A stretch of DNA of 64,000 bases, from the NCBI GenBank assembly GCA_963969345.1, contig OZ017766.1, positions 3,906,001-3,970,000 on the forward strand, written 5' to 3'. Below the pieces are notes generated by a model. The model made no database searches. It worked only from the letters and a program-made list of their open reading frames with translations, and had not been told where the DNA came from. Positions 23,413-36,151 of the stretch are shown piece after piece; the stretch's first letter is position 1, and each line of letters opens with the position of its first letter. Both the position numbers and the translations under genes were made by a program. Source of the DNA: Turbatrix aceti. Its lineage: Eukaryota; Nematoda; Chromadorea; Rhabditida; Panagrolaimidae.

Positions 23413-25169
23413 ATGAAATCCCTCGTCGAAGCAGAATGCGGACAGGCAAACGCGCTTGTCGACCTCTCCCGCAACTTCGGCGCATCAAATTCTCGTGTCG
23501 TGCCGTCGGGAGCAGATGGCGTCGTGCGATCGCTGCTGCCAGGACTCTCGCCAGGGGAGCAGTTCGCGGAAGAGTTCCTCTCACGCCGGGCCTACGCCAC
23601 CCCTGCCCCGGCGACGTTCAGCATGAAAGCGCTTGCCCAGAATTTGCCAGCAGCAAGATCCGTCTCGGCATCCGACGTCTCTCGCGCATGGGCAGCGGAT
23701 TTCGCGCGACGCCATGGAGGTTCTTCCGCGCTCGCGACGCAGTGGGCGCAGCAGTACACGCCGACCACGTCGCAGACCAGCATCTCGACAACATCCACTG
23801 CGCAGGCCGAACTCGATGCCATCTGGGGCCAAGCCCTGGCGCAGAATCAGCCCAGCCAGGCAACAATGGCTCAGATGTGGTCTACCGAGTACCTGGACCA
23901 CTTTGATTCCGGGGCTCAGGTGGGAGCCCTCTGGGCAGATGAGTTCTCCAAGTCGGGTGCAACAGCGCATCAATCGAGTGCGGTACCAGAGCACGCTCCG
24001 TTGAACAAGGCAGACCTCGAACGTGAGTGGGAGAACATGATGGCCGGTGCCGGGCTGGGAGATGCCTTCGTCGACGATTTCATGCTCCCCGAACCGACTT
24101 ATGACTATGTTTTTCAGTCCGTGAGTGTTTTTTGCTTCTGATGTGTTTTTTGTATTCTAAATTCCTTTTTCAGTCAAACCCCTTCATCGGGGACCAGACT
24201 GCCGTGAGTAGAGGATCGGAGTTCATGCACGTGGGCAACATCTCCGAGGCCATCCAGTGCTTCGAAGCTGCCGTCCAACAGAACCCCCAAGACGCCAAGG
24301 TTTGTTTTAGCCAACCAGAAACAACCATTAATGGGATGTTTCAGGCGTGGTGCCAACTGGGTCTGTCCCTCGCGGAGAATGAGCAAGACGATCGGGCCAT
24401 TCTCGCTTACCGGAAATCCCTCAACATCGATCCAGGCAGCCGGGATTCTCTGCTGGCCATGTCGGTCTCGCTGGCCAACGAAAACCTCGACAACGAAGCT
24501 CTCGTTCAGCTGGAAAAGTGGATCACTGCTTACTCCAACCCGAGAGCCTCGATCGAGCCCCCCTCGGCCCATCCGCTGTCGTCCTTCGCGCTCCTCGACA
24601 GCACCCGTTTCAGCCGGATAGAAGCGACCTTCCTCGCTGCTGCCCGGCAGCAACAGAGCGTCGATCCCGCGTTGCAGAACGCGCTTGGCGTCCTCTACAA
24701 CCTGGGCAAGAATTACGACCGCGCAATCGACTGTCTGAGAGCGGCGCTTAGCGTCCGACAGGACGACGCCCGGCTCTGGAACCGCCTCGGGGCAACGCTG
24801 GCCAACAGCGACCGCACTCCGGAGGCCATTGCGGCTTACCGGCATGCGCTGGACCTGTTTCCCACCTACGTCAGAGCCAGGTACAACCTCGGCATCTCCT
24901 GCATGCACCTGAAGAGCTACAGGTGAGTTCCGCTACCTGCAAATGATTTCTAACCGACTAACTTTTTTAGGGAAGCAGTGAACCACTTTCTGCTCGCCTT
25001 GCAGTTGCAAAAGTCGCCGCAAAGCTCGCCAATCTGGTCGACGCTTCGTTCGGCGGCGCTCCGGATGGAGCCCCAGATGACACCGGAGTTCATGACGGCT
25101 CTGGACCACCGGAACGTCGATGCCGTGTCCGCAGAGCTTTCGCGCCTCGGAGGAGGCCCGCTACCGTAA
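23413..25169 (+). CDS. prx-5: Peroxisomal targeting signal 1 receptor PEX5
   Basis: Exons 23413-24120, 24174-24299, 24345-24922 and 24971-25169 join in phase to 536 aa. The N-terminus MKSLVEAECGQANALVDLS matches PEX5, including the conserved Cys of the export/ubiquitination motif. WxxxF/Y motifs that bind PEX13/PEX14 are visible (WAADF, WSTEY, WADEF). The C-terminal half is tetratricopeptide repeats that bind the SKL-type tripeptide: AIQCFEAAVQQNPQDAK, AENEQDDRAILAYRKSL, ALGVLYNLGKNYDRAIDCL, LWNRLGATLANSDRTPEAI, RYNLGISCMHLKSYREAV. It ferries PTS1 proteins from cytosol to peroxisome and recycles. Confidence 0.95.
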
Positions 25170-25470
25170 TTCATGCCGACGACCAGCAGGTCACTTGACG
25201 TGTTTGTTTACAGCCTCGGGTGGATGATAAAGGTGTCTAACAAGTATTTTTGGGGGCAGGAGAACGGGATTGAGGGACGTGAATAGATCGAGATGCTTTG
25301 CGAGAGCCTGCCCCGTCTCGGGACGAGATTGATGGACTCCGTGGTGGGATGGGAGGTCGTTTATCATGCCGGCTGGCAGCTGACACAGTCGGCAGCAGCC
25401 AGCAAGCGGCGGCGGCGGCGCCTCCTGACCCGGCGCGCGCGCGCCTTCTCACTCGCTCTCGTGACCGAGC

Positions 25471-26626
25471 ATGGCTCCCGACCATTGCGTGCTTCTCGTA
25501 CTTTTCCTGGTCTCCACCGTCGATGGCCGCCATACCGTCGACGTCGTGGAGATCGCCAACAAGCTCTCCGACCTGGCAAACAACTTGGACGACGACGATC
25601 GATCCCAGCAGCCCCCAACGGTGGTGCAAGAGTCTTCCCGACTTGCAGTCGAACCACCGGTCGCTAAACCGACGCAGGTGGCGTATAGGGCTGAGATTGA
25701 GGTGATTTGTTTCGGAAATACAAAAATTTTTAATTTCTGGGGATACTGAAGTTGCAATAAAAAATAAGTTTTCCTTGGCGAAAAATACATACACCATGTT
25801 TTTTGGAGCCTTTTTTGTACTTTGGAATTTGATCATCCTAAAAATCTCAAAATTAATCAACGGCTTTTGGCTGTTGTTTGCTCACAAAGTTTTTGCAACA
25901 GCTTTGTTTGTGACTCATCGCACACTCGTGGAACTGGCATCGTTTCAATAACAACTTTTTAATCGTTTCCCAGTACACTCGATTCTGGGAAACGTTTTGT
26001 GGTTCGAAATAGATAGGACCAAAGAGCAACGCTATCCCCGCTAAGGGAATACGTTCAAAACCAAAACATGAATTCAGGATAAAAACTGTGTCTTTCAGGC
26101 TGTCCGAACCATGCCTCCGCCGATGCCTACGACTTTGTCGCCAACCCCAACTCCAGCACCAGCACCAAGCTCTTCCTCAACAACCACAACTACTGTTCCA
26201 CCGGCAGAGGAGGACACAGAGAACGCTCCGACTCCCGCAGTCGTCACGCCAGTCTCAACTTCTATGGCAGCAATAACTTTCTCTCCTTCCGCTGAAAAAC
26301 CAGAAATCCCGCCGCCAGACGGCCTGCTTCCCCTCATACCGTCATCCGACACTCATCCAACCCCTGCGCCTTCAACGGGACCACGTACCGAAGAAGCAGA
26401 AGGGGTGCTGGAGCCCGGTGCCCCCGACCCGGCACCGCGACGTCATCTAGGCGAAGACGACACACCGAAGGATAACTCGGGGCTTCGAAAATTTATTGAC
26501 GGTCTTCTGTGCCCCCTTGTCAGCTGCGAGAACGTAATGCTGCCGACCTCGCCCCCGCTCCGCAGCGAGCTCCCGACACTCCCGCGAGTTCGGCGTCGAG
26601 TCATCTGTACCTGTAAAAATGTGTAA
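25471..26626 (+). CDS. Secreted Pro/Thr/Ser-rich protein, function unknown
   Basis: Exons 25471-25701 and 26099-26626 join in phase 0 over a 397-bp intron and encode 252 aa. The N-terminus MAPDHCVLLVLFLVSTVDG is a clear signal peptide. The mature part starts acidic and heptad-like (VEIANKLSDLANNLDDDD), then becomes a low-complexity Pro/Thr/Ser/Ala region of about 110 residues that could be O-glycosylated. It ends with a short Cys-containing basic tail (CPLVSCENV, RVRRRVICTCKNV). No known domain recognised. It could be a cuticle, surface or pharyngeal secreted protein. Possible variant poly(A) signal ATTAAA at 26649. Confidence 0.65.
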
Positions 26627-27135
26627 TCCACCCAAAAAAGTTCCGAGCATTAAAAAAATAACGGCTTATTCGGTTTTGTTGCGTTAGACCTTGTAAAAAA
26701 ACTGTACAGATATCAAAAAACTAAAATTATTTACAAAAGGTGCTGTATGAATTCTGATAATAAACTGAGACTTCATTCACTGGGTCGGAGAATTTATAAA
26801 AATGTTCAGGTGCAAACAAACACCTTTTTTCTGTTCGGTCAAACTGGTCAAAGCTGCGCGCTGTTCACTGCGAGAAAACGTGACGACCCCTTTGATATTT
26901 TTTACACACAAAAGTATCGAAACGGTACGTACACACGTTCTAAGCCGGTTCGTGCGACAATTCACGCAATAATTGAGGATCTCAATAACGTAAATTATAA
27001 AAAAAATAAAAACGTCAACGATATCAGGGACGATATTGTTACCATCTCGCCTATCTCACGGATGACCTTCACTAATTTGCGCCGCCTGCGTGCATTCCCT
27101 CACGTTCCCCTATCGCGTTCCAAGACAAGACACGT

Positions 27136-28238
27136 TACGCGAAAAAATCCCGACACGAAGCGCGTGCGCATTTTTGCGCATTTTTTTGAAAGTGATGTCT
27201 ATTTGGCGTCATTTTTCGGGTATTCATAATTTTTTCTTAGTTTTGCCATTCACCACTCTTAACAAGCAAAGTCCGACAATTCAAATGCATTTTTGACCTA
27301 ATTGATAACTCATCAGAGCGCTGCGCTACAACGCAGAGAAAATGCTATTGCATGAAAAAACCGTTGTGCCTTTCTCAAAACTGGGAAAGTTATTCCGTAT
27401 TTTGGCATTCTACGCACCTTCTACACACTCATTGATTAAGTTTGAGCCCATGGTGGTGATACTTGTATCGATCACTTTGGTGATATAACGGTTTACAATT
27501 TGCCCCTTTTGACGTGTGTCGTCGGGACCACCGGAGTACAGCGATAATGCCCCAAATGCATTTTATTGTACTCATTTGGCCCCGCGGGGCTCAAAAAACA
27601 AAAAAAAAGTATGTGGCAATAGTGATATTGAAGTTCTCGTCGACGTACTCCTTTTGCTTCATAAAAACCTAGGGTAACACTATGCACGCGTGCGCGCAGA
27701 GTGTTCCTTGTTCTACCATAGGGTATCCTTGCCTTTAGGCATCATTGATTAGTGATATATGGCTAGTTTTTTTTGTTATTTGAGCCCCGCGGGGCCAAAT
27801 GAGTACAATAAAATGCATTTGGGGCATTATCGCTGTACTCCGGTGGTCCCGACGACACACGTCAAAAGGGGCAAATTGTAAACCGTTATATCACCAAAGT
27901 GATCGATACAAGTATCACCACCATGGGCTCAAACTTAATCAATGAGTGTGTAGAAGGTGCGTAGAATGCCAAAATACGGAATAACTTTCCCAGTTTTGAG
28001 AAAGGCACAACGGTTTTTTCATGCAATAGCATTTTCTCTGCGTTGTAGCGCAGCGCTCTGATGAGTTATCAATTAGGTCAAAAATGCATTTGAATTGTCG
28101 GACTTTGCTTGTTAAGAGTGGTGAATGGCAAAACTAAGAAAAAATTATGAATACCCGAAAAATGACGCCAAATAGACATCACTTTCAAAAAAATGCGCAA
28201 AAATGCGCACGCGCTTCGTGTCGGGATTTTTTCGCGTA
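27136..28238. mobile_element. Second foldback (long inverted repeat) element, TA-flanked
   Basis: The left arm (27136-27608) and right arm (27767-28238) are near-perfect reverse complements around a spacer of about 160 bp. The termini read TACGCGAAAAAATCCC and its complement ending CGCGTA; pairing stops just outside, so the terminal TA may be a target duplication of the Tc1/mariner type. Features repeated in both arms include CCCCGCGGGGC and a run of CGC-rich motifs (GCGCATTTTTGCGCA). No transposase is encoded. It is unrelated to the 13.9-15.3 kb element. Confidence 0.9.
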
Positions 28239-28651
28239 GTGTGCCTGTAGGAAACGACGTAAAACGATTCCGCCGACCGGAATTCCGACCGACCGCGCCT
28301 CATTCGGCACCGAGTAGGTAAAAAACAGGGACAGACATGAGAACAGAGCATGCATGCAACATGCAGACACAACGCATGCATGTTCGCAGTACTCATCGAT
28401 CCTTTTCGCATCTCTCGCGCTTTCTCCTCCCTCCCAAAAAAAGTAGGAGCGCTCGAGAGCGCGCATTCTTCGATCGCCCGTTTTTCTGTCGTCGATCGAC
28501 GGTATATGTCGTTGTTTTTTCGCAGTTTTCGCTGTGGTTGAAAGGGAACGTGGTCGTGTGTCGCTCGTTATTGTCATCATTTACGTGGTCTCAAATGTTC
28601 TCCCCTCTTATAGGTATTTTTCCACTTCTTTTTTTCAGATCCAGCGGTGCC
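28239..28651. other. Promoter/5' region of the sigma-1-receptor-like gene
   Basis: No coding exon recognised. A splice acceptor TTTTTTTCAG ends at 28638, about 13 bp before the ATG, and is a candidate trans-splice or 5'-UTR acceptor. Confidence 0.45.
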
Positions 28652-29660
28652 ATGGTTCTAATCACCAAAATCTTTCCATCTTTGGTATGGAAAATCGCGA
28701 TTGCCGTCGTTCTTCTTCGGTCTCTCCCTGCCGTAAAGGACTACAGTATCGCCGTCAAGACCTTCAAGGATGCCGTCACGAAAGCTTCTGCATGTGAGTT
28801 GTTTCTTGAGAAAACAAGCGTCATAGAATTTTCTGGGAAAAATGGACTCTACAATGCTTATCGGATTATTATTGCGGTGGTTCGATTCGCATTGTGTTTT
28901 TTTAATTTATGATACAAAGATGTTACGCGTTTTGCGCTAAAATGAATGATAAGCTTCGTGTCAAGATAACGTACTGGTCGTACTGTAAATTTGTTTACTT
29001 TTGTGTGTCCTTTTACGATCTTTTTTTCTTTTCCGGAGTAGTTTTATTTGTTTTTCTCAGGAAAACACATCAATTTTCTAATGTTTTATGTAATTTGTCT
29101 TTTTAGCCGAAGGAAGCGCGAGCATTGACAGCCTGGTGCAGGCTCTCAGACGCAGCAATGGCCGCCTCATCCCAACCCGCCTTGACTGGATCCCCTTCTC
29201 CGCCGGTGGACTGCAGCTGCGCACCAAAGTGATCTACCCCGGCATCATGGAATCCGTCGTCGCGTTCGAAGCCCTTGCCCCCACCTCTGGCCGGGGAGGA
29301 TTCCACCTGGCCAATTCGTCGTGCGCCGTGTTTTCCGGCTCTGTCACCCGCTACAACGATTACTCACTCAACGCCGCGGCTTCGAAGGAAACCATCGCGA
29401 AGGGTCAATCGTTCCGACAGGGCGAGTTTGACAGCTACCAGTACGTCGTCGAGCCGGGTACCTACGTTGCCTGCTACTCGCGCGGCGTAATCCCGCTGAG
29501 TGCCGTCTGGCCTGTCACCGGTTCCCTCGCCAACGGCGATCCTGTCCCTATCTTCCGGCTTGGAACCCACTACGCTGTTGCCTACTTTGACTACATCAAA
29601 TTCGCTGCCAAGTCTTTGTGGAACACGTACACGCCCAAGGATTACCACTCCGAGTTGTGA
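28652..29660 (+). CDS. Sigma-1 receptor/ERG2 family protein
   Basis: Exons 28652-28793 and 29107-29660 join in phase across a 313-bp intron and encode 231 aa, close to the usual 223 aa of sigma-1 receptor. An N-terminal hydrophobic segment (KIFPSLVWKIAIAVVLLRSL) would anchor it in the ER. The cupin-like domain shows the family pattern: LRTKVIYPGIMESVVAFEA, SGSVTRYNDYS, YVVEPGTYVACYSRGVIPL and a C-terminal amphipathic helix region (AYFDYIKFAAKSLWNTY). In animals the protein is an ER chaperone at mitochondrial contacts; in fungi the homologue ERG2 is a sterol isomerase. Which activity applies here cannot be told from sequence. Poly(A) signal at 29722. Confidence 0.87.
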
Positions 29661-29721
29661 GGGGTTGATCCCCGGCGTCTGCTTACCGTGAATCGGTCGA
29701 CTTGCCACCTCTCTGTTCTGC

Positions 29722-29727
29722 AATAAA
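29722..29727 (+). terminator. Poly(A) signal AATAAA of the sigma-1-receptor-like gene
   Basis: AATAAA 62 bp after the stop codon. Confidence 0.7.
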
Positions 29728-32700
29728 CTTAATTTTTGTGTTATTTGTCTTTTTATAAACGTTTTTAAAATAGTTTTTTGACTACAACGGAGAATGTTTT
29801 TTTTTGTGAAACGAGTGAGTGCCATTGATCACTGAAGCAGTTTGTAAGTGCGTGCAAATGCCAAGAGGCTTTTTTTAATATTTTTTGGTCATCATGCACG
29901 CGTGCACACGTGCTACGTTGCGGTGGACTCGCGGAGGTCACTGATACGCGTTTTGGTCAGTCAACACGCCTGAGGTTGGTTCTGCTTGGCCGAGTCGACG
30001 GGGATATTGCTTTTTTGGGCGCCAATGAGCGACTGCCAGCAAGTTTTGCACCCTGCTGTTTTGTAGCGTGTTTGTTTATTTACAATTGTTGCGCCAGGTG
30101 TGATGGACACGTTTGGACTACAAGCTCTGGTCCTTGTTTGCGACTCGTTTTCCCGCGCCCGGCATTCCTGAGGTCAGCTCGGGCAAAGGTGCCCAGCCTG
30201 GCCTGCGTGACGTCGGACGAGCTTCTCTGACGCCCGGCGGCCTCTGATTCCAATTCGGGGATGACGTAGGAGCAGCGAGGCGCTAATTGACCGTGCTTTA
30301 GGGCCACCCGGGTGCACATGGCCTCTGAACATTGGGCGCTCCCGTTTTCGCCCTTTTATGGGTCGTTTTTTGAATGACAAAAAAAACAACAGGATACCCC
30401 GCTGGTTTTTTGTGGGTCAGGCAAAGAAAGTTCAGAGGAAATACAAAACTTCACTCACTGAGTCTGGTAATAATTGTGGACCTTGGGAAAGAGCATTGTT
30501 CTTAGGCATTGTTCTTGGCGTGGTCTCCGTGGCCTCCGTACAGTACGACTGGGGGCCACAGATTATTTTATTCGGAAAGTGTAAAAATAAAAGTGTTTCT
30601 ATTTAAGATTGACAGCATCCCTCGCAAAAATGAACTTTCAAGCAATATTTGCACGGCGCTGTGACGCAAAATACAGGGCTCAAAGTTGAAACTTTTAGCT
30701 TTTATCCAGATTAAGCAGAAATTAAACCGAAACGATTAATGCTGCAGTGTTGCCCGGAATAACGGAGTGGTCGACGCTTGTTATGTCGACCCCAGACAAC
30801 CCTGCTAAAACTCTGCGCCCCCGTACATAGTGTGATGCGCCGGAGTTCTCGAAAACAACTTTTGGTCTGGTAAACGCGCACTTTTGTGACGTATCTTTCC
30901 TGAGTGTTTTAATCGTTGTGTCGTGCTTTGTGATTTCTTGGGTTGGACTGAAGACGACTGAGTATTGTCTGCCTGGGATGAACCCTCTGACTCCCTCTAC
31001 CACAGAGGGCGCCGATTTTTGCTCCCCGAAAAAGCTTGATGTCCCCTTGACACCGGCTGTACCGTTTCCTAGCACCGCTTCCCTTTCTCGCCTGTCGCGT
31101 CACCTCGTCATACTGGTTTCTAGGAAACGGGCCAAAAAAATCAGCCTAGAATTGCATCTGACGTGCATTGTCTGGATTGGATGCTCGAGATCGTGTCCGG
31201 GAGTAGTTTCAGGCTGGACAGGTGGCACTATTTTGGGTGACAGATACAAGCGGTGCGTGAAGGTGTTAATAATGCCTTGTATTGAAAACCTTCGTGTTAC
31301 AAAAATATTTTTTTCTCGCACAAAAACAAGGTCTAGAGAAGGTCAAATGCTAGAGGCTACCGTAGCTACAGTATGCCTGGCTAGACACGCTCCGGCTCAT
31401 TCACGAGGACTCTGCTCCCTTGTTTTTGACCAAGATGGGCTGCAGCAACAACAACTCTCTTATCGATAATTTTTTTTATTGCAAGATTTTGTATAGCGCA
31501 GAATTGGTGCGGTTTAATTGAATTTTCCAAAAACAAATTTTTGTTTTCACAAACCCAAAATGGTTGACGATTGTCGAAACCCCCAACGAACGTAGTGGGC
31601 TGTTTTTGTTTATTGCCGAACGTAAATACGAAATACGATGGTTGTTCAAAAAACTTTGATGAAAGCCATTTCGCAAAAGTGCCTAAAAATCAAGCGGGGC
31701 TACTCGTTCAAATTGTTTTCCTCCATCTTGCGTAATTGGCCCGGCAGGGCTTTGTAATGAGGAATTTTGTTTTCAAAAAAATACACTTCGTCACTCTCGA
31801 AAGTTCACTACTCTCTGGTTGACGATTATTTTTGAAACACCGAATTTTGGCGCCTCTCGCAAAACAATGAACGTGTATTTGACGTATTTTTATGGGCGCT
31901 ATTTTGGGCAACACGGACATCCTAAATGGGACCCCTGTCGGCGGTCGTTCTCGCTGGACGTATAAAAATACGCGTCACGAGCAGGGCCATTCCCAACGAC
32001 CCAACGTGGCCAAGTCCCAAAACAAAGTGGGGGAGTGTCTGTGCCGTAGACGGAGGATCCTCTCTCGGGGCCCCAGGGGAGGCACAAAGTGGCTCACGCC
32101 CGGCCCGCGGATAGGCTATAAAGGGGCGCCCTGTTTGAGCTCAGCGATCAAATAAAACATGTTTTTCTACCGCTTTGGTTACCAATCTTTGGTGATGTCG
32201 GTTTCGTTAAACTTTTATGCCGCTGCGAAGTTTTTCGACGCTTGTATGTGTTTGGTGATCACGTTGAGAGTGAAGTTAAAAATTGTATTCAACCTGCTTC
32301 GAATTGCAGCTACCGATTCTTAATTTAACTTTTTTTACGTCTAAATGAGCGTCACGCACGCATGCACTGACCTTTGTTCCCAGGGTCAGTGTTTTCGGAT
32401 TCCATCACCTCCCTCGTCCCGTCGCGTACGTGCGTGGCGTGATGAAATGAATGACCAACTCTAAATTAAATTACCCTTTTTATGCAGTTGACTTTCCTTT
32501 TTGAATGCTAAACAGAGCTTATCCATTTTTGTCATCCAAGAATGCCACCGTACTTTGCGCGGCTAACAACAAACATTCCAGCACTTTGTTAATAGCTGCG
32601 TACTTTTTTTCTTAAAGTCCAGGAAGCGTGATGATCCGGTGTTGTTCACCTGGATCCCTTCAGTAAACATTATTAGCTGGGAGTGCCGGAGCGGCGGTCT

Positions 32701-35700
32701 TGGCGGACTGAGCGCGACGTAATTCTTGGTCCATTCATGAGATTACCTTTTTAGTGCATGGCGCGTCAGACGCCCGAAAGCAGTGTCCTGCCGGGCGTGC
32801 GCGGCACGGACGATGCCGGGGGCCTTAATGAGATTAGTCAGAAGCCATAAATATTTTTGTTTGCAACTTGTCAAAAAAGCACTGAAGCGAAGAGCGGCTG
32901 ACGTTGCATGCCGGGACAACGATCACAGCGTGGGGCGGATTATCTCCGGCTGGAAACACCGATGGAGGCTATAAAAATCAGACAACTCGCCGGCTTGGAA
33001 GGCTAGAAGATTCTGGCAGTTGGGAGCTTGCTGGGGGGCGTCGGACTGAAACTTTATTTACCATCGTATTTTTTGTCTGGGCCGTGGTTCGCCCGATGCG
33101 CCCCCGGCTGCTTTTTGCTCTGTGCCCAATTAAATTTGTAAGAATCCGTATTTTGCTCCAAGAAAACGGCGGTCAATGTACACTGCTAATAATTAGTCTA
33201 ATAGCTCGCTTTTTCTTGACCGACTTCATTTTGCTTTTCCAGTTTTTTTTTTAAAATCTTCGTGGACGTCATCGGCGGTGGTGGCGAGAATCTGGTGCCC
33301 CCTCAGTTTTGACTAAACCTGGCGGTTATTTACGGGTACTTGAACACAAACAAGTACACGATTCTTTCGAAAACTGAAAAGGTGAGCTGCACTTCTAGGT
33401 ACATGTCTTTCGATAGCGTAAACATGACATTAGACAAGGGTTTCATAAATTTTTCATGAATCGGTTAAGAATTCCAACGACCTTTTCTAATTGCATTTTG
33501 AGAAAAAAATAGAGGGGGCGACTTGGAAGACTTGGCTCAACTCGGTCGCAGAAGCAGTCGAGCGATTGTTTTACACTTGACTTCATCGCGACGCTTGGCT
33601 ACGTTGACCTACGTGGGGGTGCCTCCTTAGGTCAATGAACGGCATCAACGAATTGCTCGCTGTCTGTCTGACATTCCCGGTGCTCTGTTCTACCGTAACC
33701 AAAAGACAGGTGATTTCTGGCACAACCAAATGGCACGTTTGTTTGTTGTTCAAATGGCATACGTGATGAGGGGCGAGTAGACAACATCTTTGTTGCCGTT
33801 CGCATCATTTAGCGGCGTCATCGCAACTCTTCCTTGTTATTTTGCGTACTTTGTTTTTTTTGCGTGGCATCCTCCGCGATCCCGTTTGGCAAGACTTTGT
33901 GACCACATCACGTCACGTCTCGGTGTTGGGCGAGTTTACAAATCGCCTTTTTTTAGACGCGTAATAGACAGTGCGGTGCGCATGAGAGATTTGGTTTGGC
34001 GACTTCCTTTCTTACTCACCTCATTGGTCGTTGTTTACGCGTGAGTGCTTTCGTCGCTTCGCTTAGTACCTGAGTACCCGAGAGTAATCCTCTGGCGCAC
34101 GTTTGTTTTATCACTTTCAAAATATCCGCTCAGACGTGCGTCTGCAACGGGGGGGGGGTCGTAGAAGGGGAACTTATTTCAACAGCTTTCTAAATATATA
34201 TAAATACTCGGAGAATCCTGTCTCAGCCATCGTCTTTTACCGGGAAGGTCTGGCTGATCCTTGGCACGCGCTTTTCGGGCGCTGTTTATACTTTCAGCCG
34301 TGACTGAATTTCCAAGCCGGCTTTCTGGTGCCAGAAACGTCACTTTCTCGCACAGGCACGTCGCGGGCATTGTTCCATTCACGCCCGCAAACAGGCGTGC
34401 ATGCGTAAATGAGCGTAAGTTGTCTGAACCTGCTGGAAAGATCACTCGGTTACCACGGGACTCCTGCAGCCTGTCGGGATGCTAACTAAGCGCAACCGAG
34501 GCTTATGCAACTGCATCGAGCTTAGATACGGCAGGAAGCGTGCCAAAGCTCGCTCGATCCTGGCGTCCGGTTTGGCTGTGCACTAAGCCATTTTTTGCTG
34601 CCGGTGAACTTTGTAGGATAAACCCTGTAGGAGTGGTGATACGTCAAACGACTTCCAAAATAGCCCAAAAGATGTGCATGTTTTTTGCAAAACTCGAAAA
34701 CAACCAACTTGTATTCTATGTTCAAGTTGACATTCCAGAAACAGGTTTCTCGGTTCTCCAGGGTCAAATCGGGACCATGACGTGTGTTGTCACGTGTACA
34801 GTACCCCCTTTTAGTCTAGTTAGCGTCTTTCTTTAGTTAAAGGGTCTTAAAACCCAAAGGCGCTTCCACTTTTTTTAGCCTTCGCCGACGCCCGGTGCCC
34901 GGTGTATGGTGTCCCAGGTAAACAACATGCATAATTTGAATAATTGCCTGATCCCCGATTTTTTGTTCTGTAAACCGTAACTTTTGATGCCGCCTATGGT
35001 GGATTTTGCCGAAAGAAGGAAGAAGGTTACGGTTTATCAGTCACGTACATAGACTTATTTTGGCACTCTGGCTAATAGTTACCGTTTCTAATTTGCCAAA
35101 GAGGCGGACGGCACGCAGGCACAAACACTCTGTGTTTTTCATTTGTGACTTTTTCAAACTTCCGATCTGGCGACGGCACCGGAAGTTTGCCAAGGACTAT
35201 GCATGGGTTGCTGACGTCCGGTTTCAGGGGTGAACTTCAAAAACAATTCCGCAAAAACAGTTTTGATGGCTTCCTTAATTGCAATGTTGATACGGCCTTT
35301 TTTTGAGCACGCGTCCTCTTTTTTGTTTTATCACTTTGATAGTTCGAAGCTTATCTTTCTTTTTCTGGCCTGCCGAAAGAAAATGGTCAAAGACGGCGTC
35401 CATGTGCTTCTGGAGAGGCTTAACATTCCTTCCCCCGCGCATAGAATGCCTTCTTTGCCTCTGCGAGCGTCCCTGAGCACACGACCCCTGAATTATGTGG
35501 ATTCTGCCCGGAATAGCCGCTGTAGCCGCTGCAAGCCAGATTAGGTTCATGCCACGGCACGCTGCATTTGACTTTGCCAAAAACAGCCAAGGACCGGGGA
35601 GCCCTCCCAACAAGGCGACAATGGTGCTTCCCCCTGCAGCATGGCCCGGGGCGATAATCCTCATTTGGATGCTTTTTTTAGCGCACACAGGAAGCCAGCA

Positions 35701-36151
35701 GAATGCCATCCAAATTTTTGGCCTTCCGGAGTGGACCAAAAACAACGCTGACCCTTGGTTGTATTTTTTTGTGCAAAACAGCAACGTCATTTAAGGCCAA
35801 AAAATTTTGGATATCAGTTTGCTTTATCCTTTTTTTGGTCCTTGCGTGTTTTAAAAAACGCACAAGACCCAAAAGTGGGGGTTGACTTTTCGGATACACG
35901 AAACACCACCTTTTTATATTCCCGGACTTCCCCGAATAAACATTTTCTGGACTTCCTTCGCCCCCAGCCTTTTCCCACCCCAAATCGTGTGTTTTTACGC
36001 GACACCTGCGCCAGCTGTTTCCTGTTGTTTTCGCGTGTTTGCCTCCGGCCTCTCCGTGGTCAGCGACGCCGCCGAGAGAGGTGGAGTCGCGCTGATAATG
36101 TCCGTGCCCGACTAAGTCGATGCGTTTTGCAGCCGGTCGCCTCATTCAAAC
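29728..36151. other. Gene-poor region of 6.4 kb
   Basis: No exon chain with a recognisable product could be built. It contains scattered TATA-like motifs (for example CTATAAAGG near 32116 and CTATAAAAATC near 32969), a run of ten G at 34149-34158, and GC-richer islands near 30.1-30.3, 32.0-32.1 and 35.4-35.7 kb. Short open frames are present on both strands but have no motif support. Non-coding RNA genes or regulatory DNA are possible but not shown. Confidence 0.5.

Noticed and set aside
26747..27229. 160-codon frame reaching into the second foldback element
   Set aside because: Low-complexity translation, ends inside the inverted repeat, with the same tail mirrored on the other arm.
28050..28100. 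Hammerhead-like CTGATGAG in the foldback arm
   Set aside because: No matching GAAA core or flanking helices at the right distance.
35275..35790. 171-codon minus-strand frame
   Set aside because: No recognisable domain, no start context or splice partners; many other short frames overlap it.
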